A stretch of DNA of 64,000 bases from Bradyrhizobium sp. Ghvi (GTDB lineage: Bacteria; Pseudomonadota; Alphaproteobacteria; Rhizobiales; Xanthobacteraceae): assembly GCF_900115265.1 (NCBI RefSeq), contig NZ_FOVU01000005.1, positions 248,001 through 312,000 of the forward strand, given 5' to 3'. The first letter of the stretch is position 1. Each line of letters begins with the position of its first letter. The notes under the pieces were generated by a model. It saw only the letters and a program-made list of their open reading frames with translations. It did no database searches and was not told where the DNA came from. The translations under genes and the position numbers were made by a program. Positions 16,268-23,813 of this stretch are shown piece after piece.

Positions 16268-16858
16268 ATGTCTGATACGCTTCTCTTCTTCAGGACCCTC
16301 GTGTCCAATCCTTTGATGGTCGGTGCCATCGCTCCCTCAGGACCCGCACTTGCAAGTCTCATCACGAGCGGGATCGATCCGTCGGATGGACCCGTTCTTG
16401 AGCTGGGCCCCGGCACCGGGATCTTTACCGAGGCCCTGCTTGCGCGCGGAGTCCGTCAGACGGACTTGACGCTCGTCGAGTCCGTTTCGGACTTTGCCAG
16501 CGTTCTACGTCTACGTTTCCCCGAAGCCCGCGTGCTCCGGATGGATGCGGCGCGGCTCGGCGTCTGTCGTCTCTTTGGCAATACACCTCTAGGAAGTGCG
16601 ATCAGCGGGCTGCCCTTGCTGAACATGTCCCCCAGAAAGGTCAGCGCCGTCCTGACCGGCGTGTTTTCGCTTCTGCGCAAGGGTGGCGCACTTTACCAAT
16701 TCACCTACGGCGTTCGCTGCCCGGTGTCTCGGCGGTTGCTCGACCGCCTCGGCCTCAAGGCGAGCCTTCATGGTCGGGTCCTGCGGAATTTTCCGCCCGC
16801 CCGAGTCTACAAGCTTGTCCGGCGCAAGCCACTGACGTTGCACGAGGTCGGAAGATGA
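16268..16858 (+). CDS. SAM-dependent methyltransferase, PmtA-like
   Basis: This 196-residue class I methyltransferase has the SAM-binding motif VLELGPGTGIFTEALL near residue 40 and an acidic motif II (LTLVESVSDF). GLPLLNMSP stands where the family has its substrate-side loop. Size, the N-terminal FFRTLVSNPLMVGAIAPSG and the ELGPGTG form resemble rhizobial phosphatidylethanolamine N-methyltransferase PmtA and related phospholipid methyltransferases. The LPLLN loop is typical of that group. ATG 16268 was chosen because the residues before it lack homology character. The gene overlaps the downstream DedA gene by ATGA. The pair may act in membrane lipid remodelling, which fits the adjacent cyo operon only loosely. 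Confidence 0.75.
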   Translation: MSDTLLFFRTLVSNPLMVGAIAPSGPALASLITSGIDPSDGPVLELGPGTGIFTEALLARGVRQTDLTLVESVSDFASVLRLRFPEARVLRMDAARLGVCRLFGNTPLGSAISGLPLLNMSPRKVSAVLTGVFSLLRKGGALYQFTYGVRCPVSRRLLDRLGLKASLHGRVLRNFPPARVYKLVRRKPLTLHEVGR

Positions 16859-17466
16859 TTGACCTGTCCGATTTGTCGGTCCTGGTTTCCGGCTTAGCTG
16901 GTTGGGGACTATTCGGCTTCACGATGTGCGCCGTAGCAGAAAAGCTCCTCCCGATCGTACCTTCCTACGGCATGCTGATCGCGCTGGGCATGTTCGTCAT
17001 CCCGAATTTCGCCGCCTTGCCTTGGGCCGTCGCGGCGACCACAGCCGGGTCAACTCTTGGCTCGCTGATTTGGTACGCGGTCGGGCGGTGGTTCGGCCCG
17101 CAACGTGCCGAGGCACTGGTGCAAAGCGCAGGATGCTATCTGAACCTCAGGGTCGAAAGATATCGCCGTCTGACCAGCTCATATCACTGCAACCAGTTCT
17201 GGATTTCCGTTGCTGCCCAAGTCATTCCCCTTGTCCGCGTCTACATGGCTCTTCCTGCCGGGGCAGCGGCCATTCCACTGATGCGCTTTGCTACGGCGAC
17301 GTTCGTCGGAGCCCTCGCCTGGAACGCCTCTTTCCTGTTGCTGGGCTACGGTTTGCGCGAAAGTCATGTCGATCCGGCGACCGCGGCCTCTACTGCGGTT
17401 ATTGGCATCATCGTTGTCGAGGTCGGATTCGCTCTGACGTTCCGACTCATCCGCGGTCGGGCTTGA
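16855..17466 (+). CDS. DedA-family membrane protein
   Basis: This 203-residue polytopic membrane protein has the SNARE-associated/DedA fold. An N-terminal re-entrant segment GLFGFTMCAVAEKLLPIVPS carries the family E-x-x-x-P pattern. It is followed by TTAGSTLGSLIWYAVGRWFG (G-x-x-x-G, then Y-x-x-G-R) and the conserved Arg block VIPLVRVYMALPAGAAAIPL. DedA proteins are thought to flip undecaprenyl phosphate or phospholipids and to support membrane energetics. Overlap with the PmtA-like gene suggests a joint role in phospholipid handling. ATG 16855 lies within the preceding stop. Confidence 0.87.
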   Translation: MIDLSDLSVLVSGLAGWGLFGFTMCAVAEKLLPIVPSYGMLIALGMFVIPNFAALPWAVAATTAGSTLGSLIWYAVGRWFGPQRAEALVQSAGCYLNLRVERYRRLTSSYHCNQFWISVAAQVIPLVRVYMALPAGAAAIPLMRFATATFVGALAWNASFLLLGYGLRESHVDPATAASTAVIGIIVVEVGFALTFRLIRGRA

Positions 17467-17519
17467 GTTGCGGCGTTCAAGCGCAGGGCCGATCCAGTGC
17501 GTCTCTTCACAAAAGAAGA

Positions 17520-17542
17520 GCCGCTTGTTTGTGACAAGCGGC
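17520..17542. terminator. Hairpin after the DedA gene
   Basis: An 8-bp stem GCCGCTTG (17520-17527) / CAAGCGGC (17535-17542) has a seven-base loop. On the minus strand it is followed by TCTTCTTTTG, and on the + strand there is no T run. It could end transcripts of the nuclease gene (stop 17720, minus) and, less efficiently, the DedA gene (stop 17466). Confidence 0.5.
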
Positions 17543-17719
17543 CCAAGTCTAGGGAGGAAACGCCCGAGCAAAGCAATCGGACCGAAGCCGGATTGCCGCC
17601 AAGGAAACGCTCGCGCGAAGCGCTTGCGTACACATGTAAGTGCAGCAACTCCCGTTTCGGTTCAATTCCGGATCAATACGGTCTCGGACTACCACTCACG
17701 GATGAGTGAAGCCGTTGTT

Positions 17720-18508
17720 TCACTTTGGCCGGCGGCAATTATAGGCCTTGCGGAAGCCAGCCGCCTGGGCGTCGTCCTCCGAGCAGAACCAGCGGTCCGG
17801 CTTGGTGGTGGCCGCATAGCTCGGGCAGCCCCGCAGATGATAGATGCCGATATTGCCGGTGACGCGCGCACGCGCCGCAAGCTTGCCTTTGATGGCGCAG
17901 CTCGGCGGCGCCGTCAGATCCTCAGGAAACAGCACCGCGCGAATCTCCTTGTCGCGATCGGCGCGGCAGGCGGCGCCGAGCAATGCGCCGTCTTTCCTGC
18001 CGGTACGGAATTCTTGCGGTGCAACAAAGCAGCCCTTCCAGATGCCTGCCGATGCTGTTTTGGCCTCGGCGGCCGCCGGCTTCACATTGGCCTTGAGAGG
18101 TTCGCGCGCGATGGCAAAGCCGAGTCTGACCAGTTGCTCGTTCAACGAAACCTTGTCGCCCTCAACCGTGCAGATCGCGCGATGGCGCTTGCCAAAGTTC
18201 TTCTCGGGACCGACGTCGTCGCAACGCACCGGCTTTCCGCCGATCAGCTTGGTGAGCTGGTCACGGGCCTCGATGCCGCAGGTCCAGGGATCGGCATGAT
18301 CGTCGATGCAGACCTGGTCCAGCTCGGGCGCGTCGACGCCGTCGAGCCGGTACGTGACGTCGCCGAGCTGGATCGAATTGGCGTCCCGGACTGTCGCCGT
18401 CCCGGTCAAAGCAGCGGCAGGGCTGGAAGTCGCCAGAAATCCGGACAGCGCGAGAAATATAATAAGCGCGAAGGCGCGTGCGACGGCCAATGAATTCTCG
18501 AAGGACAT
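17720..18508 (-). CDS. Secreted thermonuclease-like protein
   Basis: This 262-residue protein has a Sec signal peptide (about residues 1-34, FALIIFLALSGFLATSSPAAA) and a staphylococcal-nuclease fold. Landmarks are GTATVRDANSIQLGDVTYRL, DGVDAPELDQ (conserved Asp/Glu), KNFGKRHRAICTV (the Arg region of the active site) and LNEQLVRLGFAIA. The family cleaves DNA and RNA with Ca2+, but many rhizobial members lack proven activity. The C-terminal 90 residues hold a second Cys-rich segment (IYHLRGCPSY, DRWFCSED, AYNCRRP) seen in many nuclease-like proteins of this order. Divergent from the GMC oxidoreductase gene over 200 bases. Confidence 0.85.
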   Translation of the reverse strand: MSFENSLAVARAFALIIFLALSGFLATSSPAAALTGTATVRDANSIQLGDVTYRLDGVDAPELDQVCIDDHADPWTCGIEARDQLTKLIGGKPVRCDDVGPEKNFGKRHRAICTVEGDKVSLNEQLVRLGFAIAREPLKANVKPAAAEAKTASAGIWKGCFVAPQEFRTGRKDGALLGAACRADRDKEIRAVLFPEDLTAPPSCAIKGKLAARARVTGNIGIYHLRGCPSYAATTKPDRWFCSEDDAQAAGFRKAYNCRRPK

Positions 18509-18708
18509 AATTTCTCGCTATCGATTGCTCTTGCCCCTCGTTCCTAGCATCCGGCAGACGCAAGACCAATGGTCTGCGCTGTGCGAAGTGCGACATTCGC
18601 CGGCCAGCCTTTACTCGCCGGCCGGTCTGCCCCTATCGTTCTCAGGCTTTGCAAGCCGTGATGGCCGAATCGCCCGGAAAGCGGCGAGGGCGGGAGGAAG
18701 AAGGTTTG

Positions 18709-20307
18709 ATGAAAGACCCCGTGGACGTCCTGATCATCGGCGCCGGCGCTTCGGGCGCGGCGGTGGCATGGTCGCTGGCCGAGACCAAGATGCACATCGT
18801 CTGCCTGGAGCAGGGCGGCTGGATGAACCCCGCCGAATATCCCAGCACGGGCCGCGACTGGGAAGCCAAGTTCTTCGGCGAGTGGTCGTCGAGCCCCAAC
18901 GTTCGCGGCCGTCCCGAGGACTATCCGATCAACGATGACAATTCCCCGATCAAGGTCGTGAACTATAACGCCGTTGGCGGTTCGACCGTGATGTACACCG
19001 CTCACTGGCCGCGGCTGCATCCCTCCGATTTCAAGGTGAAGACGCTCGATGGCGTCGCCGACGATTGGCCGATCGACTACGACGCGCTGACGCCGTTCTA
19101 CGAAGAGAACGACCGCATGATGGGGACATCGGGCCTGTCAGGCGATCCGCTCTCGCCGCTGACCCATCCGCCGATGCCGCAGCAGCCGCTCGGCCTGTCG
19201 GGCGCCATCATCGGCAAGGCCATGAACAAGCTCGGCTGGCACTGGTGGCCGTCGGATACGACGGTCGCCACCATGGACTATGAGGGCCGTGCCCGCTGCA
19301 TCAATCTCGGCCATTGTACGCCGGCCTGCGCGCAAGGTGCAAAGTCCTCGACCGACATCACCTATTGGCCGCATGCGATCCGCGCCGGGGTCGAGCTGCG
19401 CACGCATTGCCGGGTGCGCGAGATCGCCACCGACGAGAACGGTATGGCCTCTGGCGTGGTCTATTACGACAAGAATGGCGTCGAACAATTCCAGCCGGCG
19501 CATGTCGTGATCGTCGCCTGCAACGGCGTCGGCACGCCGCGGCTGCTGCTCAATTCGAAATCCGACCGTTTTCCAAATGGTCTTGCCAATTCGTCGGGGC
19601 TCGTCGGCAAGAACCTGATGTTCCACCCCTATGCGCAGATCTACGGTTATGTGAAGGAACCCACCGACTCTAATCGGGCGCCGCCGACCTGTCTGTGGAG
19701 CAAGCAGTGGTACGATACAGATCTGTCGCGCGGCTTCGTGCGCGGCTACGGAGTGCAGTTCGTGCGCGGCGCCGGGCCGGTATTCGAGGCCGTCGTCAGC
19801 GAGCAGAAGGGCATTTTGCCGTGGGGCGAAGATCATCACCGCGTCTTCCGCAAGCTCAATGGCCATCGGCTCGGGTTCTCCGCGATCTGTGAGGATCTGC
19901 CGGAGGAGCACAACCAGGTCACGCTCGATCCCGTGCTGAAGGACAGCCACGGCATCCCCGCGCCGAAGATCGACTACACGATCTCCGAGAACAGCCGGAA
20001 GATGATGGAGCATGCGCTCGCGCGCGGCCGCGAGGTGCTGGAGATGGCGGGCGCGACCGACATCTGCATCAATTCTCCGATCCCGTGGGGCGGGTGGCAT
20101 CTGCTCGGCACCGCGCGGATGGGCACCGATCCCAAGAAATCCGTCGTCAACGAATGGGGCCGCGCACACGATGTCAAGAACCTCTTCATCGTTGACGGCA
20201 GCATCTTTGTCACCTCGGGCGGCGTGAATCCGACCTCCACCATCCAGGCCCTTGCGCTCTACATCGCCGACCAGATGAAGCAGCGCCTCGCCAATTTGTT
20301 CGACTGA
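18709..20307 (+). CDS. GMC-family FAD oxidoreductase (gluconate 2-dehydrogenase large-subunit type)
   Basis: This 532-residue flavoprotein has the Rossmann motif IIGAGASGAAVAW at residues 8-20 and a Cys-bearing RCINLGHCTPACAQGAKSS segment near residue 205. The latter is typical of the membrane-linked GMC dehydrogenases that work with a small subunit. The C-terminal catalytic domain has GGWHLLGTARMG (catalytic His) and GGVNPTSTIQALAL (Asn). Start ATG 18709 follows GGAGGAAGAAGG; twenty upstream in-frame residues have no homology character. The next gene, seven bases on, encodes the matching small subunit. The substrate is probably a sugar or sugar acid, with electrons passed to a c-type cytochrome not encoded here. 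No Tat signal is seen on either subunit. Confidence 0.85.
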   Translation: MKDPVDVLIIGAGASGAAVAWSLAETKMHIVCLEQGGWMNPAEYPSTGRDWEAKFFGEWSSSPNVRGRPEDYPINDDNSPIKVVNYNAVGGSTVMYTAHWPRLHPSDFKVKTLDGVADDWPIDYDALTPFYEENDRMMGTSGLSGDPLSPLTHPPMPQQPLGLSGAIIGKAMNKLGWHWWPSDTTVATMDYEGRARCINLGHCTPACAQGAKSSTDITYWPHAIRAGVELRTHCRVREIATDENGMASGVVYYDKNGVEQFQPAHVVIVACNGVGTPRLLLNSKSDRFPNGLANSSGLVGKNLMFHPYAQIYGYVKEPTDSNRAPPTCLWSKQWYDTDLSRGFVRGYGVQFVRGAGPVFEAVVSEQKGILPWGEDHHRVFRKLNGHRLGFSAICEDLPEEHNQVTLDPVLKDSHGIPAPKIDYTISENSRKMMEHALARGREVLEMAGATDICINSPIPWGGWHLLGTARMGTDPKKSVVNEWGRAHDVKNLFIVDGSIFVTSGGVNPTSTIQALALYIADQMKQRLANLFD

Positions 20308-20314
20308 GGCTGCC

Positions 20315-20764
20315 ATGTCCGAAAGTCTTCAACTCACGCGCACGCAGCGCGACGACCTCCGCACCGTCGCCGGGATGATCGTGCCGCCCAGCGACGAGTA
20401 CAAGGTGCCCGGCGCCGACGATCCTGCGATCCAGGCCGATATGTTGGCGACGCTCGGCCGCGACATCAAACTGGTGTCCGCGGCGCTGGACCATCTGGCC
20501 CGACTGGCAGGGCAGCCGCTGGCGGAGCTCGATGCCGCCCGGCGCGATGCAGTGGCGCAGGAGTTTCGCAAGAGTGGTGGTGCAGCCGCGGCAACGCTCA
20601 TCCGCGTGGTCCTGCAATGCTACTACCGCGATGACCGCGTGCTGACTTCGCTCGGGCTCGAGCTGCGCGCGCCATTCCCCAGGGGTCATGTACTCCCGGA
20701 TGGCGACTGGTCGCTGCTCGACCCGGTCAAGGCAAGGGGCGGCACGCTGCGGCGCGTGCCCTAG
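20315..20764 (+). CDS. Gluconate 2-dehydrogenase subunit 3-like protein
   Basis: This 149-residue helical protein fits the small (gamma-like) subunit family of membrane-bound sugar dehydrogenases. The N-terminus TRTQRDDLRTVAGMIVPPSD with VPGADDPAIQADML matches the 'L-x-x-l-a-d-x-I-i-P-x-D' opening of that family. Central helices carry LAGQPLAELDAARRDAVAQEF, and VLQCYYRDDRVLTSLG follows. Members usually carry a Tat signal that co-exports the large subunit; this one starts directly in the conserved region. Either the complex stays in the cytoplasm or export relies on another partner. It is coupled to the GMC gene with a seven-base spacer. Confidence 0.75.
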   Translation: MSESLQLTRTQRDDLRTVAGMIVPPSDEYKVPGADDPAIQADMLATLGRDIKLVSAALDHLARLAGQPLAELDAARRDAVAQEFRKSGGAAAATLIRVVLQCYYRDDRVLTSLGLELRAPFPRGHVLPDGDWSLLDPVKARGGTLRRVP

Positions 20765-20855
20765 CCACTTGGGCAGTCCAGCCCTGAACCCGGGCCGCGG
20801 CACTTGCGGGAGGGGGAACAGGCCACCATCTGTGTGAGCCTCAAGGACTCCGACC

Positions 20856-21875
20856 ATGCTGGATTTTACCTCGGATATCGCCGATGACGCCGCGTCATCG
20901 CGAACGACAGCTGCTGTCCCGGTCGATGACCGGGCCCTGCTGGACGCCTATTCCAATGCCGTGATCGCCGTGACCGACCGCGTCGGTCCCGCCGTCGTGC
21001 GCGTCGAGACCGGGCCAAAGACGCCGAATGGCCGTGAGCGCGGTGGGCTCGGCTCGGGCATCGTGATCTCGCCTGATGGGCTCGTGCTCACCAACAGCCA
21101 TGTGGTCGGCGCCTCCAAGGAGATCCGGCTGCGAGATGTCGAGGGCCATGTCGGGGATGCCCGCGTGCTTGGCGTCGATCCCGACACGGATCTAGCGCTG
21201 CTGCGCGCCAACGGCGTGCGCGATCTGCCCTATGCCGCGCTCGGCAATTCCAAGAGTTTGCGGCGTGGTCAGCTCGTGATCGCGATCGGCAATCCGCTCG
21301 GCTTCGAATCGACTGTGACCGCCGGCGTGGTCTCGGCGCTCGGTCGCTCGATCCGGTCGGTCAGCGGGCGCACCATCGAGGACGTGATCCAGACCGATGC
21401 CGCGCTCAATCCCGGCAATTCCGGTGGACCGCTGGTGTCGTCGAATGCGGAGGTGATCGGCATCAACACGGCCATCATCAACGGTGCGCAAGGCATCTGC
21501 TTCGCGGTTGCCAGCAACACCGCGCAATTCGTGCTGTCGGAGATCATCCGCCACGGCTACGTCCGCCGCGCCTTCATCGGTGTTGCCGGGCAGACCGCGC
21601 CGGTTCCGCGGCGGCATGCGGTGCTGGCCGGCGTCGAGAACAAGATGGGCGCGCTGATGATGCAGATCGAGCCTGACGGACCGGCGGCGAAGGCGGGCCT
21701 GTTGCCCGGCGACGTCGTGATCAGGCTCGACGGCGTCGAGATCAACGGCGTCGACGATCTGATCCGGGTGCTCGACCGCGACCGGATCGGCCGGCGGCTC
21801 GCCATGGACGTGTTGCGGCTCGGCCGCCTGCGGTCGATTGATATCGATCCGGTCGAGCGGAGGCCGCAGCGCTAG
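20856..21875 (+). CDS. HtrA/Deg-like serine protease with PDZ domain
   Basis: This 339-residue protein has a trypsin-like protease domain (about 35-235) and one PDZ domain (about 250-335). The catalytic triad is intact: His82 in LTNSHVVGA, Asp112 in DTDLALL and Ser189 in NPGNSGGPL. The PDZ carboxylate loop appears as GALMMQIEPDGPAAKAGLLPGD. HtrA proteases degrade or sense misfolded envelope proteins, but this sequence starts with an acidic, Ala-rich N-terminus (MLDFTSDIADDAASS) and shows no signal peptide or membrane anchor. It may therefore act in the cytoplasm, or the true start may differ. No typical partner such as a sensor kinase is adjacent. Confidence 0.88.
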   Translation: MLDFTSDIADDAASSRTTAAVPVDDRALLDAYSNAVIAVTDRVGPAVVRVETGPKTPNGRERGGLGSGIVISPDGLVLTNSHVVGASKEIRLRDVEGHVGDARVLGVDPDTDLALLRANGVRDLPYAALGNSKSLRRGQLVIAIGNPLGFESTVTAGVVSALGRSIRSVSGRTIEDVIQTDAALNPGNSGGPLVSSNAEVIGINTAIINGAQGICFAVASNTAQFVLSEIIRHGYVRRAFIGVAGQTAPVPRRHAVLAGVENKMGALMMQIEPDGPAAKAGLLPGDVVIRLDGVEINGVDDLIRVLDRDRIGRRLAMDVLRLGRLRSIDIDPVERRPQR

Positions 21876-21933
21876 CTGTGAGCCTGGGGGCAGGATATGA
21901 CGGTGTCATGCTCCACCTTCGGACCTTTGCCGC

Positions 21934-23664
21934 ATGATGCCGGCCCAGGAGACTTACGACGTCATTGTCATCGGCGCCGGTGCCGGTGGCATGACGGCGG
22001 CCGCTGTTGCTGCCGCTGAAGGCCTGCGCGTGCTGGTGATCGAGAAGATCGCGTTGATCGGTGGCACGACTGCGTGGTCCGGCGGCATGGTCTGGATTCC
22101 CGCCAATCCCAAAATGAGGGAAGCGGGGCTCGCCGACAGCATCACCGATGCCGTCCAGTATCTGTCGAGCACGGTGCCTGAGACTGTCAATGCGGGCTTG
22201 CGCGCGGCCTTCCTTGCGCGCGGGCCGGAGGCGATCGCTTATCTCGAAGCCAAGACAGACGTGCGCCTTCAGCCGGTGAAAGCCTGTCCGGACTATTATC
22301 CGGAGCGGCTGGGAGCGACATCAGGCGGACGCGTGCTGGAGCCGGTTGCATTCGATGGCACGCGGCTGGGTGTCCATTTCGCGCGGCTGCGCGCGCCGCT
22401 GCCGGAATTCACGCTGTTCGGCGGAATGATGGTCAACCGGCTCGACATCCCGCATCTGCGGCGGACCGGAAAGTCACTGCGTTCGACCATGCGCGCGGCG
22501 CGGCTCGTCTCCGAATACGCATTGCAGCGGCTGCGCAGTCCGCGCGGGACGATGCTGCATCTCGGCAACGCGCTCGCGGCCCGGCTCTATGCCTCGCTCC
22601 TGGCGCGGCAGGTCGAAATCCTCTTCAGTGCCGACGTCGTGGATTTGTCCATGCAAGGCGATCGCGTCGGTGGCGTGGTCATTCGCCATGGCTCACGCGA
22701 CCGTTCCATTGCAGCGCGTCGTGGCGTGGTGCTGGCGACCGGCGGCTTCTCGCACGATGCGGTCTTGCGCAAGCGCTTCTTTCCAACTGCGGCTGGATTA
22801 GTCTCGGCGACCAACGCCGCTGCTACGGGCGATGGGCTCCGCCTTGCGACCGCTATCGGCGCGGCGCTCAACACGGACGCAACGAGCCCGGCCTATTGGG
22901 TGCCTGCCTCGTTATTCCGCCGTGCCGATGGCAGCCGCGGTGTGTTTCCGCATACGGTGACGGACCGCGCCAAGCCCGGTGTGATCGCCGTCAATGCTGC
23001 GGGCCGGCGCTTCGTCAACGAGGCGCTGTCGTATCATGAGTTCGTGCTCGCCATGCTGCGCGATGGCCACGGTGAGCCGAACAGGCCGTTCTATCTAATC
23101 TGTGATCGTCAATTCCTCTGGCGCTACGGCCTCGGCCGCATCAAGCCGTTCACGCACAATGTCCGGCGCTTTGTGGTGGCCGGCGAGCTGATCGAGGCGC
23201 CCGACATCGCAGGGCTTGCCGCCAGGATCAGCATCAAGCCGGCTGTGCTCACAGCGACGGTTGCGAGTTACAATTCCGGTGCGAATGAGGGCCGCGATCC
23301 CGAATTCGGACGCGGCAGCACCATCTATCAACGCCATCTCGGCGATGCCGCACACAAGCCAAATCCGTGCGTCGCGCCGATCGTCGGGCCGCCGTTCTTC
23401 GCGATGCGCATCTATCCGGCGGATCTTGGCACGGCGATCGGCATGAAGGTCGATGCGCAGGCGCGCGTGCTGCGCGAGGACGGCTCGCCGATCGCGGGGC
23501 TTTACGCTTGTGGCAACGACATGGGCTCGATCATGAACGGGAATTGTCCGGGGCCGGGAATCATGCTCGGACCGGCCCTGACGTTCGGGTATATCGCGGG
23601 GCGGCATCTGGCGGAGGGGGCGGCGGCGTGTAAGACGACTGCCGGCGTGCCAGCCTCAGTCTAG
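21934..23664 (+). CDS. FAD-dependent oxidoreductase, 3-ketosteroid-dehydrogenase-like
   Basis: This 576-residue flavoprotein belongs to the fumarate reductase/KstD superfamily. FAD-binding motifs are IVIGAGAGGMTAAAVAAAEG (residues 11-30) with Glu ending the second strand (VLVIEK), GGTTAWSGGMVWIP, and VVLATGGFSHD near residue 265. The C-terminal block is GLYACGNDMGSIMNGNCPGPG followed by GPALTFGYIAGRHLA. The last motif and the GTTAWSGG segment are typical of 3-oxosteroid 1-dehydrogenase and related enzymes. A steroid substrate is not certain, because no other steroid catabolic genes are near. Start could be ATG 21934 or 21937. It stands alone after the protease gene (58-base gap). Confidence 0.8.
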   Translation: MMPAQETYDVIVIGAGAGGMTAAAVAAAEGLRVLVIEKIALIGGTTAWSGGMVWIPANPKMREAGLADSITDAVQYLSSTVPETVNAGLRAAFLARGPEAIAYLEAKTDVRLQPVKACPDYYPERLGATSGGRVLEPVAFDGTRLGVHFARLRAPLPEFTLFGGMMVNRLDIPHLRRTGKSLRSTMRAARLVSEYALQRLRSPRGTMLHLGNALAARLYASLLARQVEILFSADVVDLSMQGDRVGGVVIRHGSRDRSIAARRGVVLATGGFSHDAVLRKRFFPTAAGLVSATNAAATGDGLRLATAIGAALNTDATSPAYWVPASLFRRADGSRGVFPHTVTDRAKPGVIAVNAAGRRFVNEALSYHEFVLAMLRDGHGEPNRPFYLICDRQFLWRYGLGRIKPFTHNVRRFVVAGELIEAPDIAGLAARISIKPAVLTATVASYNSGANEGRDPEFGRGSTIYQRHLGDAAHKPNPCVAPIVGPPFFAMRIYPADLGTAIGMKVDAQARVLREDGSPIAGLYACGNDMGSIMNGNCPGPGIMLGPALTFGYIAGRHLAEGAAACKTTAGVPASV

Positions 23665-23676
23665 CGACTTCCACCC

Positions 23677-23785
23677 CTGTCATGCCACGGCTCGACCCGG
23701 GCAATCCAGTACGCCGTGGCGTCTCGATTCTATCTCGACTGTCTCTGGAATACTGGATCGCCCGATCAAGGCCGGGCGATGACAG
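23677..23785. repeat. Palindromic intergenic repeat
   Basis: Two imperfect inverted arms of about 35 bases face each other: 23677-23711 starts CTGTCATGCC and ends AATCCAGTA, and 23751-23785 starts TACTGGATCG and ends GATGACAG. The arms contain CCCGGGC/GCCCGATC-type cores. Similar elements occur in many rhizobial intergenic regions. It lies between convergent stops (23664 and 23814) and may serve as a bidirectional terminator. Confidence 0.65.
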
Positions 23786-23813
23786 TGAGTAAGTGGCGAG
23801 CGCGTTCCACAAT

